Source: Poriferisodalis sp965231925 (lineage in GTDB: Bacteria > Actinomycetota > Acidimicrobiia > Acidimicrobiales > Poriferisodalaceae). From it: a stretch of 64,000 nt of DNA. This document shows positions 35,537-44,843 of this stretch, piece by piece; the first letter of the stretch is position 1; every line of letters begins with the position of its first letter. Location: NCBI GenBank assembly GCA_965231925.1, contig OZ246894.1, forward strand, positions 3,348,001 to 3,412,000, given 5' to 3'. A program made the position numbers and the translations under genes. Below the pieces are notes generated by a model. The model searched no databases and had not been told where the DNA came from. It worked only from the letters and a program-made list of their open reading frames with translations.

Positions 35537-36454
35537 ATGAGCATCTCGAGGAGCATCACCGCAGTTGGGCACAGCTATATGGACGCAGCGACGGGGACAC
35601 CGCTCGACGCATGGTTCCCGGCAGGCGCTACGGCCGAGAAGCCGCCGGCTCGGTCGTGCTTGGCCGTTGAAATGGGCGTGAACACGGGCGAGACCGTCAC
35701 CGTCACCATCGATGATCTTGGCGCTCCGCCTGCCGACTTGGCCGATGCGTACCTGCGGCTGCATCTGTTGAGCCGGCGGGAGATCAAGCCGCACGACGCC
35801 AATCTCGATGGCATCTTCGGCTTGCTCACCAACTGCGCGTGGACCAGCGCGGGACCGGTTCTGCCTGAACGAGTAGATGATCTGCGGACTGCGGCGGCTG
35901 CGAGCGGCCAGGCGGTGACGGTCACCGCCGTCGACAAGATCCCTCGCATGGTCGATTACGTGATCCCCTCGGGCGTGCGCATCGGCGACGCCGACCGGGT
36001 GCGCCTCGGCGCCCATGTCGCCGACGGCACCACGGTGATGCACGAGGGCTTCATCAACTTCAACGCCGGAACGCTCGGACCCGCCATGGTTGAAGGCCGG
36101 ATCTCCGCCGGCGTGGTCGTCGGAGCACACTCCGACCTCGGCGGCAGCGCCTCCACCATGGGGACGCTGTCGGGCGGCGGCAAAGAGCGGGTGTCAATCG
36201 GCGAGCACTGCCTGCTCGGCGCCAACTCGGGCATCGGCATCGCCCTCGGCGACAACTGCACGGTGGAGGCCGGCCTGTACGTCACTGCTGGAAGTCTTGT
36301 GACGCTGCCCGACGGCTCGGTCGTCAAGGGGCGTGACCTCTCTGGGCGCTCAGGGATGCTGCTCATCCGCAACAGCACCACCGGCGCCATCGAGATGCGA
36401 GTTGCCGACCCGAGCCGCTGGGAAGGCATCAACCCCGAGCTCCACAAGAACTGA
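35537..36454 (+). CDS. dapD: DapD, tetrahydrodipicolinate N-succinyltransferase
   Basis: This protein of 305 aa belongs to the actinobacterial DapD type. DapD transfers succinyl from succinyl-CoA to tetrahydrodipicolinate in lysine and meso-diaminopimelate synthesis. The C-terminal half has hexapeptide repeats of a left-handed beta-helix: SGVRIGDADRVRLGAHV, EGFINFNAGTLG and VSIGEHCLLGANSGIGI. VEGRISAGVVVG and SDLGGSAS fit the active site. ATG 35537 begins the conserved MSISRSITAVG. No other dap genes are nearby. Confidence 0.9.
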   Translation: MSISRSITAVGHSYMDAATGTPLDAWFPAGATAEKPPARSCLAVEMGVNTGETVTVTIDDLGAPPADLADAYLRLHLLSRREIKPHDANLDGIFGLLTNCAWTSAGPVLPERVDDLRTAAAASGQAVTVTAVDKIPRMVDYVIPSGVRIGDADRVRLGAHVADGTTVMHEGFINFNAGTLGPAMVEGRISAGVVVGAHSDLGGSASTMGTLSGGGKERVSIGEHCLLGANSGIGIALGDNCTVEAGLYVTAGSLVTLPDGSVVKGRDLSGRSGMLLIRNSTTGAIEMRVADPSRWEGINPELHKN

Positions 36455-36572
36455 CTGCGGCTCGCTCCTAGCGCCACCGCTCTCAAACGCACACGCCAAG
36501 AATGGTCGCAACAGCCGACATCCAAGCCGACACCATACATGTCAATTTACAGGGTCAATAGTGCCTAATACC

Positions 36573-36624
36573 TGATTACACTGGGGTAATGACAGCCATC
36601 GAACCGACACGACTTTGGCATTAG
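36573..36624 (+). promoter_or_regulatory. Leaderless-type promoter motif with 11-codon ORF before fic
   Basis: tgattacactgggg leads into ATG 36589 and an 11-codon frame ending in TAG at 36624, just before fic. Nearly the same sequence, tgatcacactgggc then ATGACA, precedes the small ORF at 53219. TACACT, 7 nt before the ATG, could be a -10 box giving a leaderless transcript. The short frame could be a leader peptide or simply mark the transcription start. Confidence 0.4.
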
Positions 36625-36632
36625 CTGTGACA

Positions 36633-37829
36633 ATGAGCGCACACACAGACCGCGAATACCTCAGCACGCATCCGTGGATCGACTTCGACGCGGGAGTTGC
36701 GGGCCGCCTCGGCGCCCGATCGTGGATGAAAGTCGGTGAGGCCTACGCGCTCTGCGCCGAGTTGTCAGGAACACCGCTCACGCCAGCCGTCGCAGATGCG
36801 CTTCACCAACATGCACTCGTACGCGGAGCCCACGCAACCGTTGCCATCGAAGGCAACACGCTGACGGTTGAACAAGTCGAGAGCATTCGCGTCGGCACAT
36901 TCTCGGCACCCCAATCCCGCGCCTATCAGGAGCGCGAGGTCCGCAACGTCCTCGAAGCGTTCGGCCGGCTCGACGAACTCGTGATGGAAGACGGCGGTCT
37001 CCGACTCAGTGCCGGGTTGATCTGCGAGATGAACCGGTGGGTGCTCGAAGGCGTCGACCCCGATGCAGAATCTTCGCCGGGTGCCATTCGCACCCATTCA
37101 GTGGTCGTCGGGCCGTATGTCGGCCCTCCCGCACGCGACTGCGAGTACTTGCTCGAACAGTTGGCCGAGTGGCTCGACGGGGAGAACTTTCGACCTCAGC
37201 CCGGACATGTGGACGAACAGCGCGATGCCTTCGCACTCAGCGTCATGAGCGCCTTGCTCGCACACCTGTACATCGCATGGATCCACCCGTTCGCTGACGG
37301 AAACGGACGCACGGCCAGGTTGCTCGAGTACCTCATCCTGGCCCGGTCGGGCATGGTCCCGCTGGCGGCGGCGAACCTGATGGCGAACCATTTCAACCTC
37401 ACCCGCGACCGGTATTACGCACGCCTTGCTGCGGCCAGTCGCGAACGAGATGTCCTCGGCTTCTTGACCTACGGAATAGAGGGCCTCGTCGACGGTCTCG
37501 TTGATCACTCTGCGGCTGTGCGGACGCAGCATCTCCGCCTCGCGTGGCAGAGCTTCATCGCCGAGACCATGTCGAAGTTCCCGACGAGCCCCGCTTCGGA
37601 ACGCCAGCACGCACTCGTCATGGCACTGCGGCCGGACACATCGGTCGCGAAGTCGGACCTGGCGGGACTCACACCCCGACTTGCACAGATGTATGCACGC
37701 ACGGGTCCGCGCACGTTGGCCCGTGACCTGAACCGCCTCGAGAACGCGGGCCTGGTCGAGGTCGACGGCGGCGGAGTGCGTCCCCGTATCGATCTCATGT
37801 CGGCCTTCCTGCTGCCCGCATCGACCTGA
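36633..37829 (+). CDS. Fic-domain protein (predicted AMP-transferase)
   Basis: About 398 aa from ATG 36633 (GTG 36627 and TTG 36615 are alternatives). The Fic core HPFADGNGRTARLL has the catalytic His and the GNGR loop. Upstream, TVAIEGNTLTVEQV carries the S/T-xxxE-G/N inhibitory helix of class II Fic proteins, so activity is probably self-limited. A C-terminal winged helix (TGPRTLARDLNRLENAGLVE) suggests DNA binding or target recognition. Fic enzymes transfer AMP to a hydroxyl side chain; the target is unknown. Confidence 0.85.
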   Translation: MSAHTDREYLSTHPWIDFDAGVAGRLGARSWMKVGEAYALCAELSGTPLTPAVADALHQHALVRGAHATVAIEGNTLTVEQVESIRVGTFSAPQSRAYQEREVRNVLEAFGRLDELVMEDGGLRLSAGLICEMNRWVLEGVDPDAESSPGAIRTHSVVVGPYVGPPARDCEYLLEQLAEWLDGENFRPQPGHVDEQRDAFALSVMSALLAHLYIAWIHPFADGNGRTARLLEYLILARSGMVPLAAANLMANHFNLTRDRYYARLAAASRERDVLGFLTYGIEGLVDGLVDHSAAVRTQHLRLAWQSFIAETMSKFPTSPASERQHALVMALRPDTSVAKSDLAGLTPRLAQMYARTGPRTLARDLNRLENAGLVEVDGGGVRPRIDLMSAFLLPAST

Positions 37830-37914
37830 TCGACGGCGCACAGTTCAGGCCGTCTGCGATCGGCTGGTCACGGCCGATCTCGGCCCGGGATCGCTTCGAC
37901 GCGGTGTAGCGGCC

Positions 37915-38775
37915 TCACGGCGGGTCTCGTCGCGCCCATTCGATCCCGTCGCGTTCAATGGACTGCACTGCCTCGCGAATGTCAGCATCGAGCGCATCTT
38001 CGAATTGGTCCCGAAGGACATCCTCGGCGTCGTAAGGACCGTTGTCGTCCCACAGATAGCCATCGAGATCGCTGACGTAGGGCACCCCAGCGTCTTCCGG
38101 CGAGGAATAGTTGGCGCGAAACCACTCCACCATGTCGTGCAGGTCGGCGTGTCGGCCATCCGCAGCAGCGATGACGAAACGACACAGCCAATCAAGCTGA
38201 TTGGGACCAGGCGGGTCGGCGGGCAGTCCGTGCGCAATGGCATCGCGACGAATCGCGAAGTCCCTGAGTTCTAACGATTGGTTGTCGCTGAGCACGCCGT
38301 CGATGGTGAGTTGCTTGATGAGGGTGCGAGGCGGCAGCAATCGCGTTGGCGAGACGTCTCGCCTCCCGGCTTCCCAGAGCAAGGCAACCTCGATTGCTGA
38401 CCAGAGCAACAGGCAGGCGGCTTCGGGTGAAGCCTCGGCAAGCTGCCGCGCATCACGCGCTCGTCGGTCCACGAGCTTCAGATCCGGCGTCGGCGGGGAT
38501 GGCTCGCGTTCATAGGTGATGATGTCGAGACGCCATCCGCATTCGGCCCTCAGAATCTCTGTGAGTTCCTCGAACCGCTCGCGTGACCAGTCGCTCATGT
38601 TCGCCGACTTGACCTCCACCACCACGATGTCGTCGCCTCGTCGAGCGATGGCATCCGCTGTGAACGCGTCGAATGGTTTCGGCAGCCTCTCGGACAGGCT
38701 GACTACGTAGCCCTCGGCCTCGTACTTTTTCTTGGCGTCGAGCAGCGCCGCGTGGGCCTCGCCTGTCATGGTCAT
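37915..38775 (-). CDS. Unrecognised protein with nuclease-like N-terminal domain
   Basis: The protein has 286 aa. FDAFTADAIARRGDDIVVVEVKSA near residue 35 matches the D...ExK pattern of PD-(D/E)xK nuclease folds. Residues 110-200 are mostly helical, with EAACLLLWSAIEVALLWEAG and an RDAIAHG element, which resembles HEPN-like or DUF4145-type modules. ATG 38775 overlaps the RusA gene by ATGA, so the two are coupled. No function can be assigned; a restriction-like or abortive role is possible. Confidence 0.5.
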   Translation of the reverse strand: MTMTGEAHAALLDAKKKYEAEGYVVSLSERLPKPFDAFTADAIARRGDDIVVVEVKSANMSDWSRERFEELTEILRAECGWRLDIITYEREPSPPTPDLKLVDRRARDARQLAEASPEAACLLLWSAIEVALLWEAGRRDVSPTRLLPPRTLIKQLTIDGVLSDNQSLELRDFAIRRDAIAHGLPADPPGPNQLDWLCRFVIAAADGRHADLHDMVEWFRANYSSPEDAGVPYVSDLDGYLWDDNGPYDAEDVLRDQFEDALDADIREAVQSIERDGIEWARRDPP

Positions 38776-39155
38776 GAGAATGTCACTTCCCGTTGGGCCG
38801 CGGCGACGCGGATGTACACGAAGTCTCCTGGCAGTGTCGCGAGCGCATGGCTCAACGTCGTCGACGGGTTGATCATCGGCGGCAGATGCTGTCGGTCGAT
38901 CTTTCGGGAACAGACATCCACGACATGCTCGTCGTCGTCATAGACGACGCCTTCAAGTGCGTCTTGGATTGGCTTGATGATGTTGTCGGCGTCCAACTCG
39001 GTTGTATCCGCGAAGAAGAAATCGATGCGCAGCCGCAAGGCTCCGGCGAGAACACCGACATGTGCGGGAACGGCGTCCTTCACAGTCGACTGCCACCGTG
39101 GTCTCGAACGTGCCTGGTGTCTCCTCGGCGTTCCAAGAACAACGAATTCGATCAT
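38772..39155 (-). CDS. RusA-family Holliday junction resolvase
   Basis: The product has about 127 aa from ATG 39155. The RusA signature is present: ELDADNIIKPIQDALEG followed by VYDDDEHVVDV, which supplies the acidic catalytic residues and conserved Lys. RusA enzymes cut Holliday junctions and are usually phage-borne. Here the gene overlaps the nuclease-like gene by ATGA and no other phage genes are seen, so it is either a prophage leftover or part of a small accessory module. Confidence 0.75.
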   Translation of the reverse strand: MIEFVVLGTPRRHQARSRPRWQSTVKDAVPAHVGVLAGALRLRIDFFFADTTELDADNIIKPIQDALEGVVYDDDEHVVDVCSRKIDRQHLPPMINPSTTLSHALATLPGDFVYIRVAAAQREVTFS

Positions 39156-39210
39156 GCTCGCGAAGGCACCTCCACCACGCGCCGCGAGCCTATGCAAGCG
39201 CTCCGAAACC

Positions 39211-39309
39211 TCACGAGCCGTTTTCGACTCTCACAGTGCATTCTGTGCAATCCCCGAGTGCAACGCTGCACCAACGGGCGGCCTTTTGCCAGTCGTCATG
39301 CTCGACCAC
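39211..39309 (-). CDS. Small ORF upstream of rusA, uncertain
   Basis: A frame of 32 codons from GTG 39309 encodes a Trp- and Cys-rich peptide (DDWQKAARW, then CTECTVRVENGS). It lies 55 bp upstream of the RusA gene on the same strand. The CTEC pair is suggestive, but the length is short and no ribosome site is clear. The rest of 39310-39411 shows no gene. Confidence 0.25.
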   Translation of the reverse strand: MVEHDDWQKAARWCSVALGDCTECTVRVENGS

Positions 39310-39411
39310 CGTGATGCTGGGTGCGCGTCAGCCCTGCCGGTCTCGGCCGGGAAGCGTATGGGGCGGGAGCGGTATCGTTGAATGCGCCGCAAGGACATCA
39401 AGGGGATCGGC

Positions 39412-40590
39412 ATGGCCTACGTCGAGGACAGGATCATCCACGATGCGGACGCGCACACCATGGAGCCGCCGGAGTGGCTGGAGCCGTTCGCTTCCGCTGA
39501 GGTGGCGCGGTACGCGCTCGACCATTTCTCCATAGGCGACAACGAGAAGGCGTTCGCAGACATCGAAACGGCCCGGGCTCGCCAGGCCGACCCAGAGTTC
39601 CGTGCCGGCGCCGCCGCAGAGGTGATGCTGCGCAAGAACTACATCGCGCCTGGCGCCTGGGATCCCGCTGACCGGTCCCAAGCCCTCGACGACCTGGGCT
39701 TCTCCAGCCAGCTCATCTTCCCCTCCATGCCCAACACGCTGATCGAGGAGATGGAGCACACCGCCGAACCCGATCTCACCTACGCCACGGCAACGGCGGC
39801 GAACCGGGCCCAGATCGCATTCTGCTCGGTCGATCCGCGGCTGCTGCCGGTGTGCTCGGTACCGCTCCAGTCGATCGAACACGCCGGCCCGCACGCCCGC
39901 CAAACCATCGACGACGGCGCAGCGGCCCTGCTCATCCCCAACCGCATGCCGAAGCTCCACGCCCACAGTCACGTCGGCTTCGACCCAGTCTGGGCAGCCG
40001 CCCAGGAGGCTGGCATCCCCGTCGTGATGCACGTGGCCACGCCCGATCTGGTGATGCCTCCCCAGCATCGCAACAACGGCCTGCCGCCCGAGCCCGACTT
40101 CCACGGCGGCGGCGAGAACTTCCGCTCCGTGTCGTACATGGCCATCTCCGCCGCACCGCTGCAGGCGCTCTCGATGCTGATTTTCGACGGTGTGCTCGAG
40201 CGGTTTCCCGAGCTGAAGATCGGCGTGATCGAACTGGGAGCGGTGTGGCTGCCGGGATTCATGCGCCAGCTCGAAGCCGCGTTCGATGCGTTCGAGCGCC
40301 ACGAGCAGCGGCTCGGCAATCTCAGCCTGCGCCCCTCGCAGTACGTGCACCGCCAGGTCCGAGTCACCCCCTATCCCACCGAGCCGACTGGCTGGATCAT
40401 CGAGAACACCGCACCGGAGATCTGCATGTTCAGCTCCGACTATCCCCACGTGGAGGGCGGCCGCAACCCGCTGCGGCGCTTCGACCGCGAAGTCGAGCAC
40501 CTGCCGGCCGACGTGCAGGAGCGGTTCTTCCGGCTGAATTTCGAGGACCTGATGGGCACCGCGGCATACGTGCCCGCGGCTGCGGCCTAG
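39412..40590 (+). CDS. Amidohydrolase-family protein
   Basis: The protein has about 392 aa from ATG 39412, preceded by AAGGGG; an upstream ATG at 39382 adds ten residues. IIHDADAHTMEPPEW near the N-terminus and IPVVMHVATPD in the middle supply metal-binding histidines. FSSDYPHVEGG at the C-terminus has the typical Asp. This matches amidohydrolase_2 (ACMSD-like) enzymes, often decarboxylases or hydrolases of cyclic compounds. The substrate is unknown. Confidence 0.8.
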   Translation: MAYVEDRIIHDADAHTMEPPEWLEPFASAEVARYALDHFSIGDNEKAFADIETARARQADPEFRAGAAAEVMLRKNYIAPGAWDPADRSQALDDLGFSSQLIFPSMPNTLIEEMEHTAEPDLTYATATAANRAQIAFCSVDPRLLPVCSVPLQSIEHAGPHARQTIDDGAAALLIPNRMPKLHAHSHVGFDPVWAAAQEAGIPVVMHVATPDLVMPPQHRNNGLPPEPDFHGGGENFRSVSYMAISAAPLQALSMLIFDGVLERFPELKIGVIELGAVWLPGFMRQLEAAFDAFERHEQRLGNLSLRPSQYVHRQVRVTPYPTEPTGWIIENTAPEICMFSSDYPHVEGGRNPLRRFDREVEHLPADVQERFFRLNFEDLMGTAAYVPAAAA

Positions 40591-40626
40591 CGGCCCGCTA
40601 ACCGGCACATCACGCAAGGCTCAGGC

Positions 40627-40962
40627 ATGGGAATCCGGCTCGACAAGCCCTGGCAGCGGCTCGACGACGCTGCAATCGAAGCGTTGCCGTCCCAGCTCGG
40701 CGTGTACCACGTGGCCGACGCGGACGGCACTGTGTTGTCGGTCGGCTATGCCGGCGCTCGAGAGCCGTTCGGGATGCAGTCAGCGCTGCGGCGGGAAATC
40801 GAACAGCTCGGCCTGTCTGCGGCACAGTTTCGCTGCGAGTTCACCTCGAACTACCGCAGCCGCTGGGACGAGTTGCTGATGCTGCACCTCGCCGACCACG
40901 GCGAATTGCCCGAGCCCCAGGCCGACCAAGCCCAGCGCGTCGGCCGCCTCTCCCCCGCCTGA
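40627..40962 (+). CDS. Small GIY-YIG-like protein
   Basis: This 111-aa protein has LGVYHVADADG and LSVGYAGARE, which resemble the two halves of a GIY-YIG core, followed by FRCEFTSNYRSRWDELLMLHL and a Pro/Gln-rich end. It is short for an active nuclease. A partial second copy lies at 44843-44974. It stands alone between the amidohydrolase and the CoA transferase, so its role is unclear. Confidence 0.5.
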   Translation: MGIRLDKPWQRLDDAAIEALPSQLGVYHVADADGTVLSVGYAGAREPFGMQSALRREIEQLGLSAAQFRCEFTSNYRSRWDELLMLHLADHGELPEPQADQAQRVGRLSPA

Positions 40963-41040
40963 GGCGCGCCGCTGAGCAGGTCAGGCAGACACGCGCCTGA
41001 TGGCTGACCGCCGGTCAGGCGCCGGGCGTATTGGCGCCGG

Positions 41041-42249
41041 TCAAATCACTCCGTCAGCGGCCAGCGCCGCCAGATCGTCGGCGTCGAGGCCGCAGAACTC
41101 GCTGTACACCGTCTCGTTGTCGGCGCCCACCGAGCGGCTCTCGGTGAGTGGCCGCATCTGCGAATCGTGCCAGCGCATCGGGCTGTGCGGCAGCGGGATC
41201 TCACCGAGCCCGTCCAGCTCAGCCCATTGCAGGAAGCCGCGCTCGTTCAGATGCTCGTCGTGCACGATCTCGGGCAGATCCCGGACTTCGGCGACAGGCA
41301 CCCCAGCGCTGGACAGAGCCGCAGCGACTTCGGCCCGGGGCCGCTTCGACGTCCAACTCGACACCAGCTCGTCCACTTCGTCCATTCGAGTTGCTCGGTC
41401 CCCGTTGCGGCAGTAGCGCTCATCGTCGATGAGATCCGCTCGTCCGATCACTTCGAGCACCGAGCGCCAGTGACGGTCGGCTGCGGCGATCAGGGCGACG
41501 TGCCCGTCAATGCACGGGTACACGTTGGAAGGCGCCACGCTCATCGCGGCATTGCGATTGCCGGACCGCTCAGAGGTGCCGTGCAAGTGCCAGGACTGCA
41601 GCGAGGTCGTGAGCGTGAAGTAGGCCGCCTCGGCCATCGAGGTCGACACCATGCGGCCCACGCCGGTGCGCTGCGCCTCGAACAGCGCCGTCACCACTGC
41701 TCCGTAGAGGTGCGAACCGCCCATGAAATCCACGAACGCAGCACCGGCTTTCGTCGGAGGCTGATCGGGAAATCCGGTGATGCTCATCGAACCCATATGT
41801 GCCTGCACCGTCAGGTCCATGGCTGTTCGCTGCGCGTCGGGCCCGTCAAGTCCATAGCCGCTGGCCTGCGCGAACACGAGCCGCGGGTTGGTCTCCCACA
41901 AGGAGGGCGCGTCTATTCCCAGTCGTTCGGGTACGCCCGGAGCGAAGTTGCACAAGACCGCGTCGGCAGCCGACGCGAGCTGCAGAAACAACTCGCGTCC
42001 ACGCGGTGACTTGAGATTGAGCGACACCGCTTCCTTGGCGGAATTGAGCATGGCGTAAGGCAGCGAATGCAGGCGCGACCTCAGCGCCTCGCCCCGCACG
42101 GGCTCCACCTTGATGACCCGAGCACCCGACATCGCCAGCAGGAATCCGGCGTAAGGGCCTTGGTAGATCTGCCCGAGGTCCAGCACCGTGATGCCGTCGA
42201 GGGGCAGGGGGCGTGATGCCCGCTCCCCCGCGGGAGGGGTGTCGCTCAC
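41041..42249 (-). CDS. CaiB/BaiF family CoA transferase
   Basis: About 402 aa from GTG 42249, which overlaps the end of the truncated dehydrogenase by GTGA. The class III CoA-transferase pattern is seen in GITVLDLGQIYQGPYAG, VIKVEPVRGE, FAQASGYGLDGP and RTAMDLTVQAHMGS, whose Asp is the expected acyl-anhydride residue. It moves CoA between carboxylic acids; the acid is unknown. Its natural partner was probably the acyl-CoA dehydrogenase whose intact copy now lies at 47691. Confidence 0.87.
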   Translation of the reverse strand: MSDTPPAGERASRPLPLDGITVLDLGQIYQGPYAGFLLAMSGARVIKVEPVRGEALRSRLHSLPYAMLNSAKEAVSLNLKSPRGRELFLQLASAADAVLCNFAPGVPERLGIDAPSLWETNPRLVFAQASGYGLDGPDAQRTAMDLTVQAHMGSMSITGFPDQPPTKAGAAFVDFMGGSHLYGAVVTALFEAQRTGVGRMVSTSMAEAAYFTLTTSLQSWHLHGTSERSGNRNAAMSVAPSNVYPCIDGHVALIAAADRHWRSVLEVIGRADLIDDERYCRNGDRATRMDEVDELVSSWTSKRPRAEVAAALSSAGVPVAEVRDLPEIVHDEHLNERGFLQWAELDGLGEIPLPHSPMRWHDSQMRPLTESRSVGADNETVYSEFCGLDADDLAALAADGVI

Positions 42250-42740
42250 TTGAAGCTGCCGCCGAGGATGTCGCGGGCCATGATCAGCCGCTGCACCTCG
42301 CTGGGGCCTTCGCCGATGCGGCGGATCCGCAGTTCGCGGTACCAGCGCTCGAGCGGAAGGTCCCTGGTGACGCCGATGCCGCCATGGATCTGAATGCAGC
42401 GGTCCACCACGCGCCCGGCGGCCTCGGAGGCGACGAGCTTGGCCATAGCCGCCTCGGTGCGGAACCGCTCGCCTTGGTCGGCCTTCTGGGCGGCCTCGAG
42501 CACGCACCAGCGCCCGTGACGGATGTCGATCTCGTTGTCGACGATCATCCACTGGACCGCCTGCTTCTCAGCCAGCACCGAGCCGAACGTCTCACGGCTG
42601 CGGGCCCATTCGATCGCCATCTCCTGCGCCACGATCGCCGGCCCCAAACAGCCCGCGGCGTACGGGATGCGCTGGCGGCTCAGCCGATCGTTGGCAATGC
42701 CGAACCCGCCGTTCACCTCGCCCAGCACGTGGCTCTCAGG
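42242..42740. repeat. 499-bp direct repeat, copy 1
   Basis: From tcgctcacttgaag to ctctcagg this segment matches 47687-48185 base for base as far as I can compare. Both copies have the same orientation and lie 5.4 kb apart. They enclose IS1634, gene debris, a lipoprotein and an S1 protease. Recombination between them would delete the whole insert and restore a dehydrogenase-CoA transferase overlap. Confidence 0.88.
42246..42740 (-). pseudogene. Acyl-CoA dehydrogenase 3' fragment, cut by IS1634
   Basis: This encodes the last 164 residues of an acyl-CoA dehydrogenase, starting in VLGEVNGGFG and including QIHGGIGVTRDLPLERWYREL. It ends abruptly at the IS1634 repeat. By eye it is identical to the 3' end of the complete gene at 47691-48857 over the whole length. 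The 5' continuation on the far side of the IS covers only 44686-44843, so the gene is dead. Confidence 0.9.
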
Positions 42741-44685
42741 CCCGAATTTGGCGCGGGTTTTGCGTTTGTGCAGGTCAGCGGGGCGCGGCGGGTGAGTGTT
42801 TCCACTGCATCGTCTCGGGGGCGGTGTGTCAGCCGATGCGGGCTTTGTCCCGGTGGCGGGTGGGGGTGCGGGTGGCGGCGAGGATCGCTGTCTGCAATGC
42901 GCTGCGGCGGGTGGTGAGGGTGATCGGTTTGTGGTCTGCGTGGAGGCGGACTTCGCGTATGCGGTCGAGCTCTCGCAGGGCGCGGGCGGCGGTGAGGTGC
43001 TGGCCGTCCAGGTCGGGGTCTGCGATGTCGGCGGCTTGCAGGTCGCGTGTGATGAGTGTCTCGGCGACGGCGGCGTGGACGCACACTGCGATGTGGCCGC
43101 GGACGCGTTGTTCGGTCCAGTGCCGGATCGGCCGCAGCCGCCCGAAGTCGGTGAGGGTGCGGAAGCGGGCTTCGACGTCGGCGAGCTGCCGGTAGGCGGA
43201 CACCACGCGCTCGGCGGTCGCCTGGTCGGCGGTGAGGCTGGTGGTGAGCACGTAGCGGCCCGCGAGCAGCTTTTCGTAGGCGTGGGCGTCGGGGTCGTAG
43301 TGATAGGCGAACCGGCCTTCGCCGATGTCGAGGTCGAACAGACGCGACACGCCGCTTGGGCCGACGATGCGCTGCGCGGCGCGTCCGATCTCCGCGGGAT
43401 CGACGAGCCGCCCGGCGCGGACGCGTTCTTCGAGGGCGAGCAGCGCGGTTTCTGTTCGGGCGAGGGGCTCGGCGGTTCGTTTGGTGTCGCGTCGCATGCG
43501 TGCGTCGGACTCGACGATCACCGCGCGGGTGCCGTCAGCCAGGGTCGCTTCGGCGGCGCGGCACCTCAAGCCCGCCACATCGGCCCATTCGGTGGTGTCG
43601 TCGATGGTTTCGAGGGCCTCTTGGCAGGCTTTGTCTCGGTGCAGGCGGGTGGCGAGCACGTGGTCGCAGCCGGCTTCGGCGACCGCTGCGACGTTGCCGG
43701 CGGAGATCAGGCCCCTGTCGGCGACCACGCAGATCCGTCCGACAGCGAAGCGTTCGGTCAGGTCCGCGAGCACGCCGGGAAGCGTCGACGCGTCCGCTGT
43801 GTTGCCGGCGAACACATGATGCGCGATCGGGATCCCGTCGCCGGTGCACAGCAGCCCGATCACCACCTGTGGCCGGTCGCCGCGATGGTCACGCGAATAG
43901 CCGAACTGCTTCGACTCGAACCGGTCCGAGAGGCTCGTAGCTCCCTCCAGATAGGTCGAGGTCAAGTCGTAGCAGACGAACCTCAGGTCCATGCTGGTCA
44001 GGTCGCACAGCCGTGCGAACAAGAACTCCTCGGTGCCCTCCTTGAGATCCGCGACGATGTCCAGAGCCCGGCAGTACTGCCACGGCGACGGCGCCGCCCA
44101 GCCCTCGGGCATCACCACATCGGCTCGGGCCCACTCGCCCAGACGCCGTTTCGAGCACGGCGCCACCAGACGGTTCGCGGCCATCGCGAACACCGCGTCG
44201 CCGAACCGGTCCGCGTCGCGCTCCGCGCCCGCAGCCGCGAACCAGCCGTCCAGGCCCAGACGCCCCCACACAGCCGCGGCGCACGCCACGCCGCCCACCG
44301 CAGGCGCCCCCTCCGCCGAGAGCTCGCACACATCGACGCGTTCGGCCTCTTCGGCCTCGAGATGCTTCGCCAGCGCAGCGACGATGCGGTCCAGCCGGCC
44401 CGAGCGGCGCAAAGCCGTGACCTCGCCGAGGCGCAGCAGCGTCCGATGACGAGTCTTCGCGCCGTCGCGCACCGATTCCACCAACGACAGGTACTCGTAC
44501 GTCTTGTCGCCCCTCCGACGCCGCGTGGTCTTCACGAACATGCCCAAACGATAGCACGCCAACGCCGTCGCAGACGGCAATGTGTCGCCCCTACATTTCC
44601 GTCACGAAACACCCCCGCAGGACACAAAACCGCAGGTCACAGACCTGACACCCACAAAAAACCGCCTCACCGCGCCAAATTCGGG
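42741..44685 (-). mobile_element. IS1634-family insertion sequence
   Basis: The 1,945-bp element has 16-bp inverted repeats, cccgaatttggcgcgg (42741-42756) and its complement (44670-44685). It is flanked by TCAGG at 42736-42740 and 44686-44690, a 5-bp target duplication. It carries one transposase gene on the minus strand. Between the gene and the right repeat lies aaaaccgcaggtcacag, which resembles the core of the 90-bp repeats near 22 and 23.6 kb. Confidence 0.9.
42829..44541 (-). CDS. IS1634-family transposase
   Basis: About 570 aa from ATG 44541 (MFVKTTRRRRGDKTYEYL, the usual IS1634/IS1549 beginning). DDE-type residues lie in FVCYDLTSTYLEG, VVADRGLISAGN and YRQLADVEARFRTLTD. The frame is open and of normal length, so the element could be mobile. 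It is read on the minus strand, as was the dehydrogenase it interrupted. Confidence 0.92.
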   Translation of the reverse strand: MFVKTTRRRRGDKTYEYLSLVESVRDGAKTRHRTLLRLGEVTALRRSGRLDRIVAALAKHLEAEEAERVDVCELSAEGAPAVGGVACAAAVWGRLGLDGWFAAAGAERDADRFGDAVFAMAANRLVAPCSKRRLGEWARADVVMPEGWAAPSPWQYCRALDIVADLKEGTEEFLFARLCDLTSMDLRFVCYDLTSTYLEGATSLSDRFESKQFGYSRDHRGDRPQVVIGLLCTGDGIPIAHHVFAGNTADASTLPGVLADLTERFAVGRICVVADRGLISAGNVAAVAEAGCDHVLATRLHRDKACQEALETIDDTTEWADVAGLRCRAAEATLADGTRAVIVESDARMRRDTKRTAEPLARTETALLALEERVRAGRLVDPAEIGRAAQRIVGPSGVSRLFDLDIGEGRFAYHYDPDAHAYEKLLAGRYVLTTSLTADQATAERVVSAYRQLADVEARFRTLTDFGRLRPIRHWTEQRVRGHIAVCVHAAVAETLITRDLQAADIADPDLDGQHLTAARALRELDRIREVRLHADHKPITLTTRRSALQTAILAATRTPTRHRDKARIG

Positions 44686-44843
44686 TCAGGAACCCGCATG
44701 TCGACGAACTCCAGCTCTGTGGCGTAGCGGGTCGCCCGCAGCGTGTGCACCACGCGGCGCACGTTGAATCCGGGCGTATCGGTGTCGACGATGAACGCCG
44801 TGACGCCGTTGCGCCCCGGATCGTCGGAGGTGCGGGCGAACAG
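44686..44843 (-). pseudogene. Acyl-CoA dehydrogenase internal fragment
   Basis: This encodes FARTSDDPGRNGVTAFIVDT through RATRYATELEF, which aligns to residues directly upstream of the IS break. It differs from the complete copy at roughly one base in ten, unlike the identical 3' fragment. At about 44843 the match stops and gene debris begins. It is therefore the left-over middle of a diverged paralogue. Confidence 0.85.
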
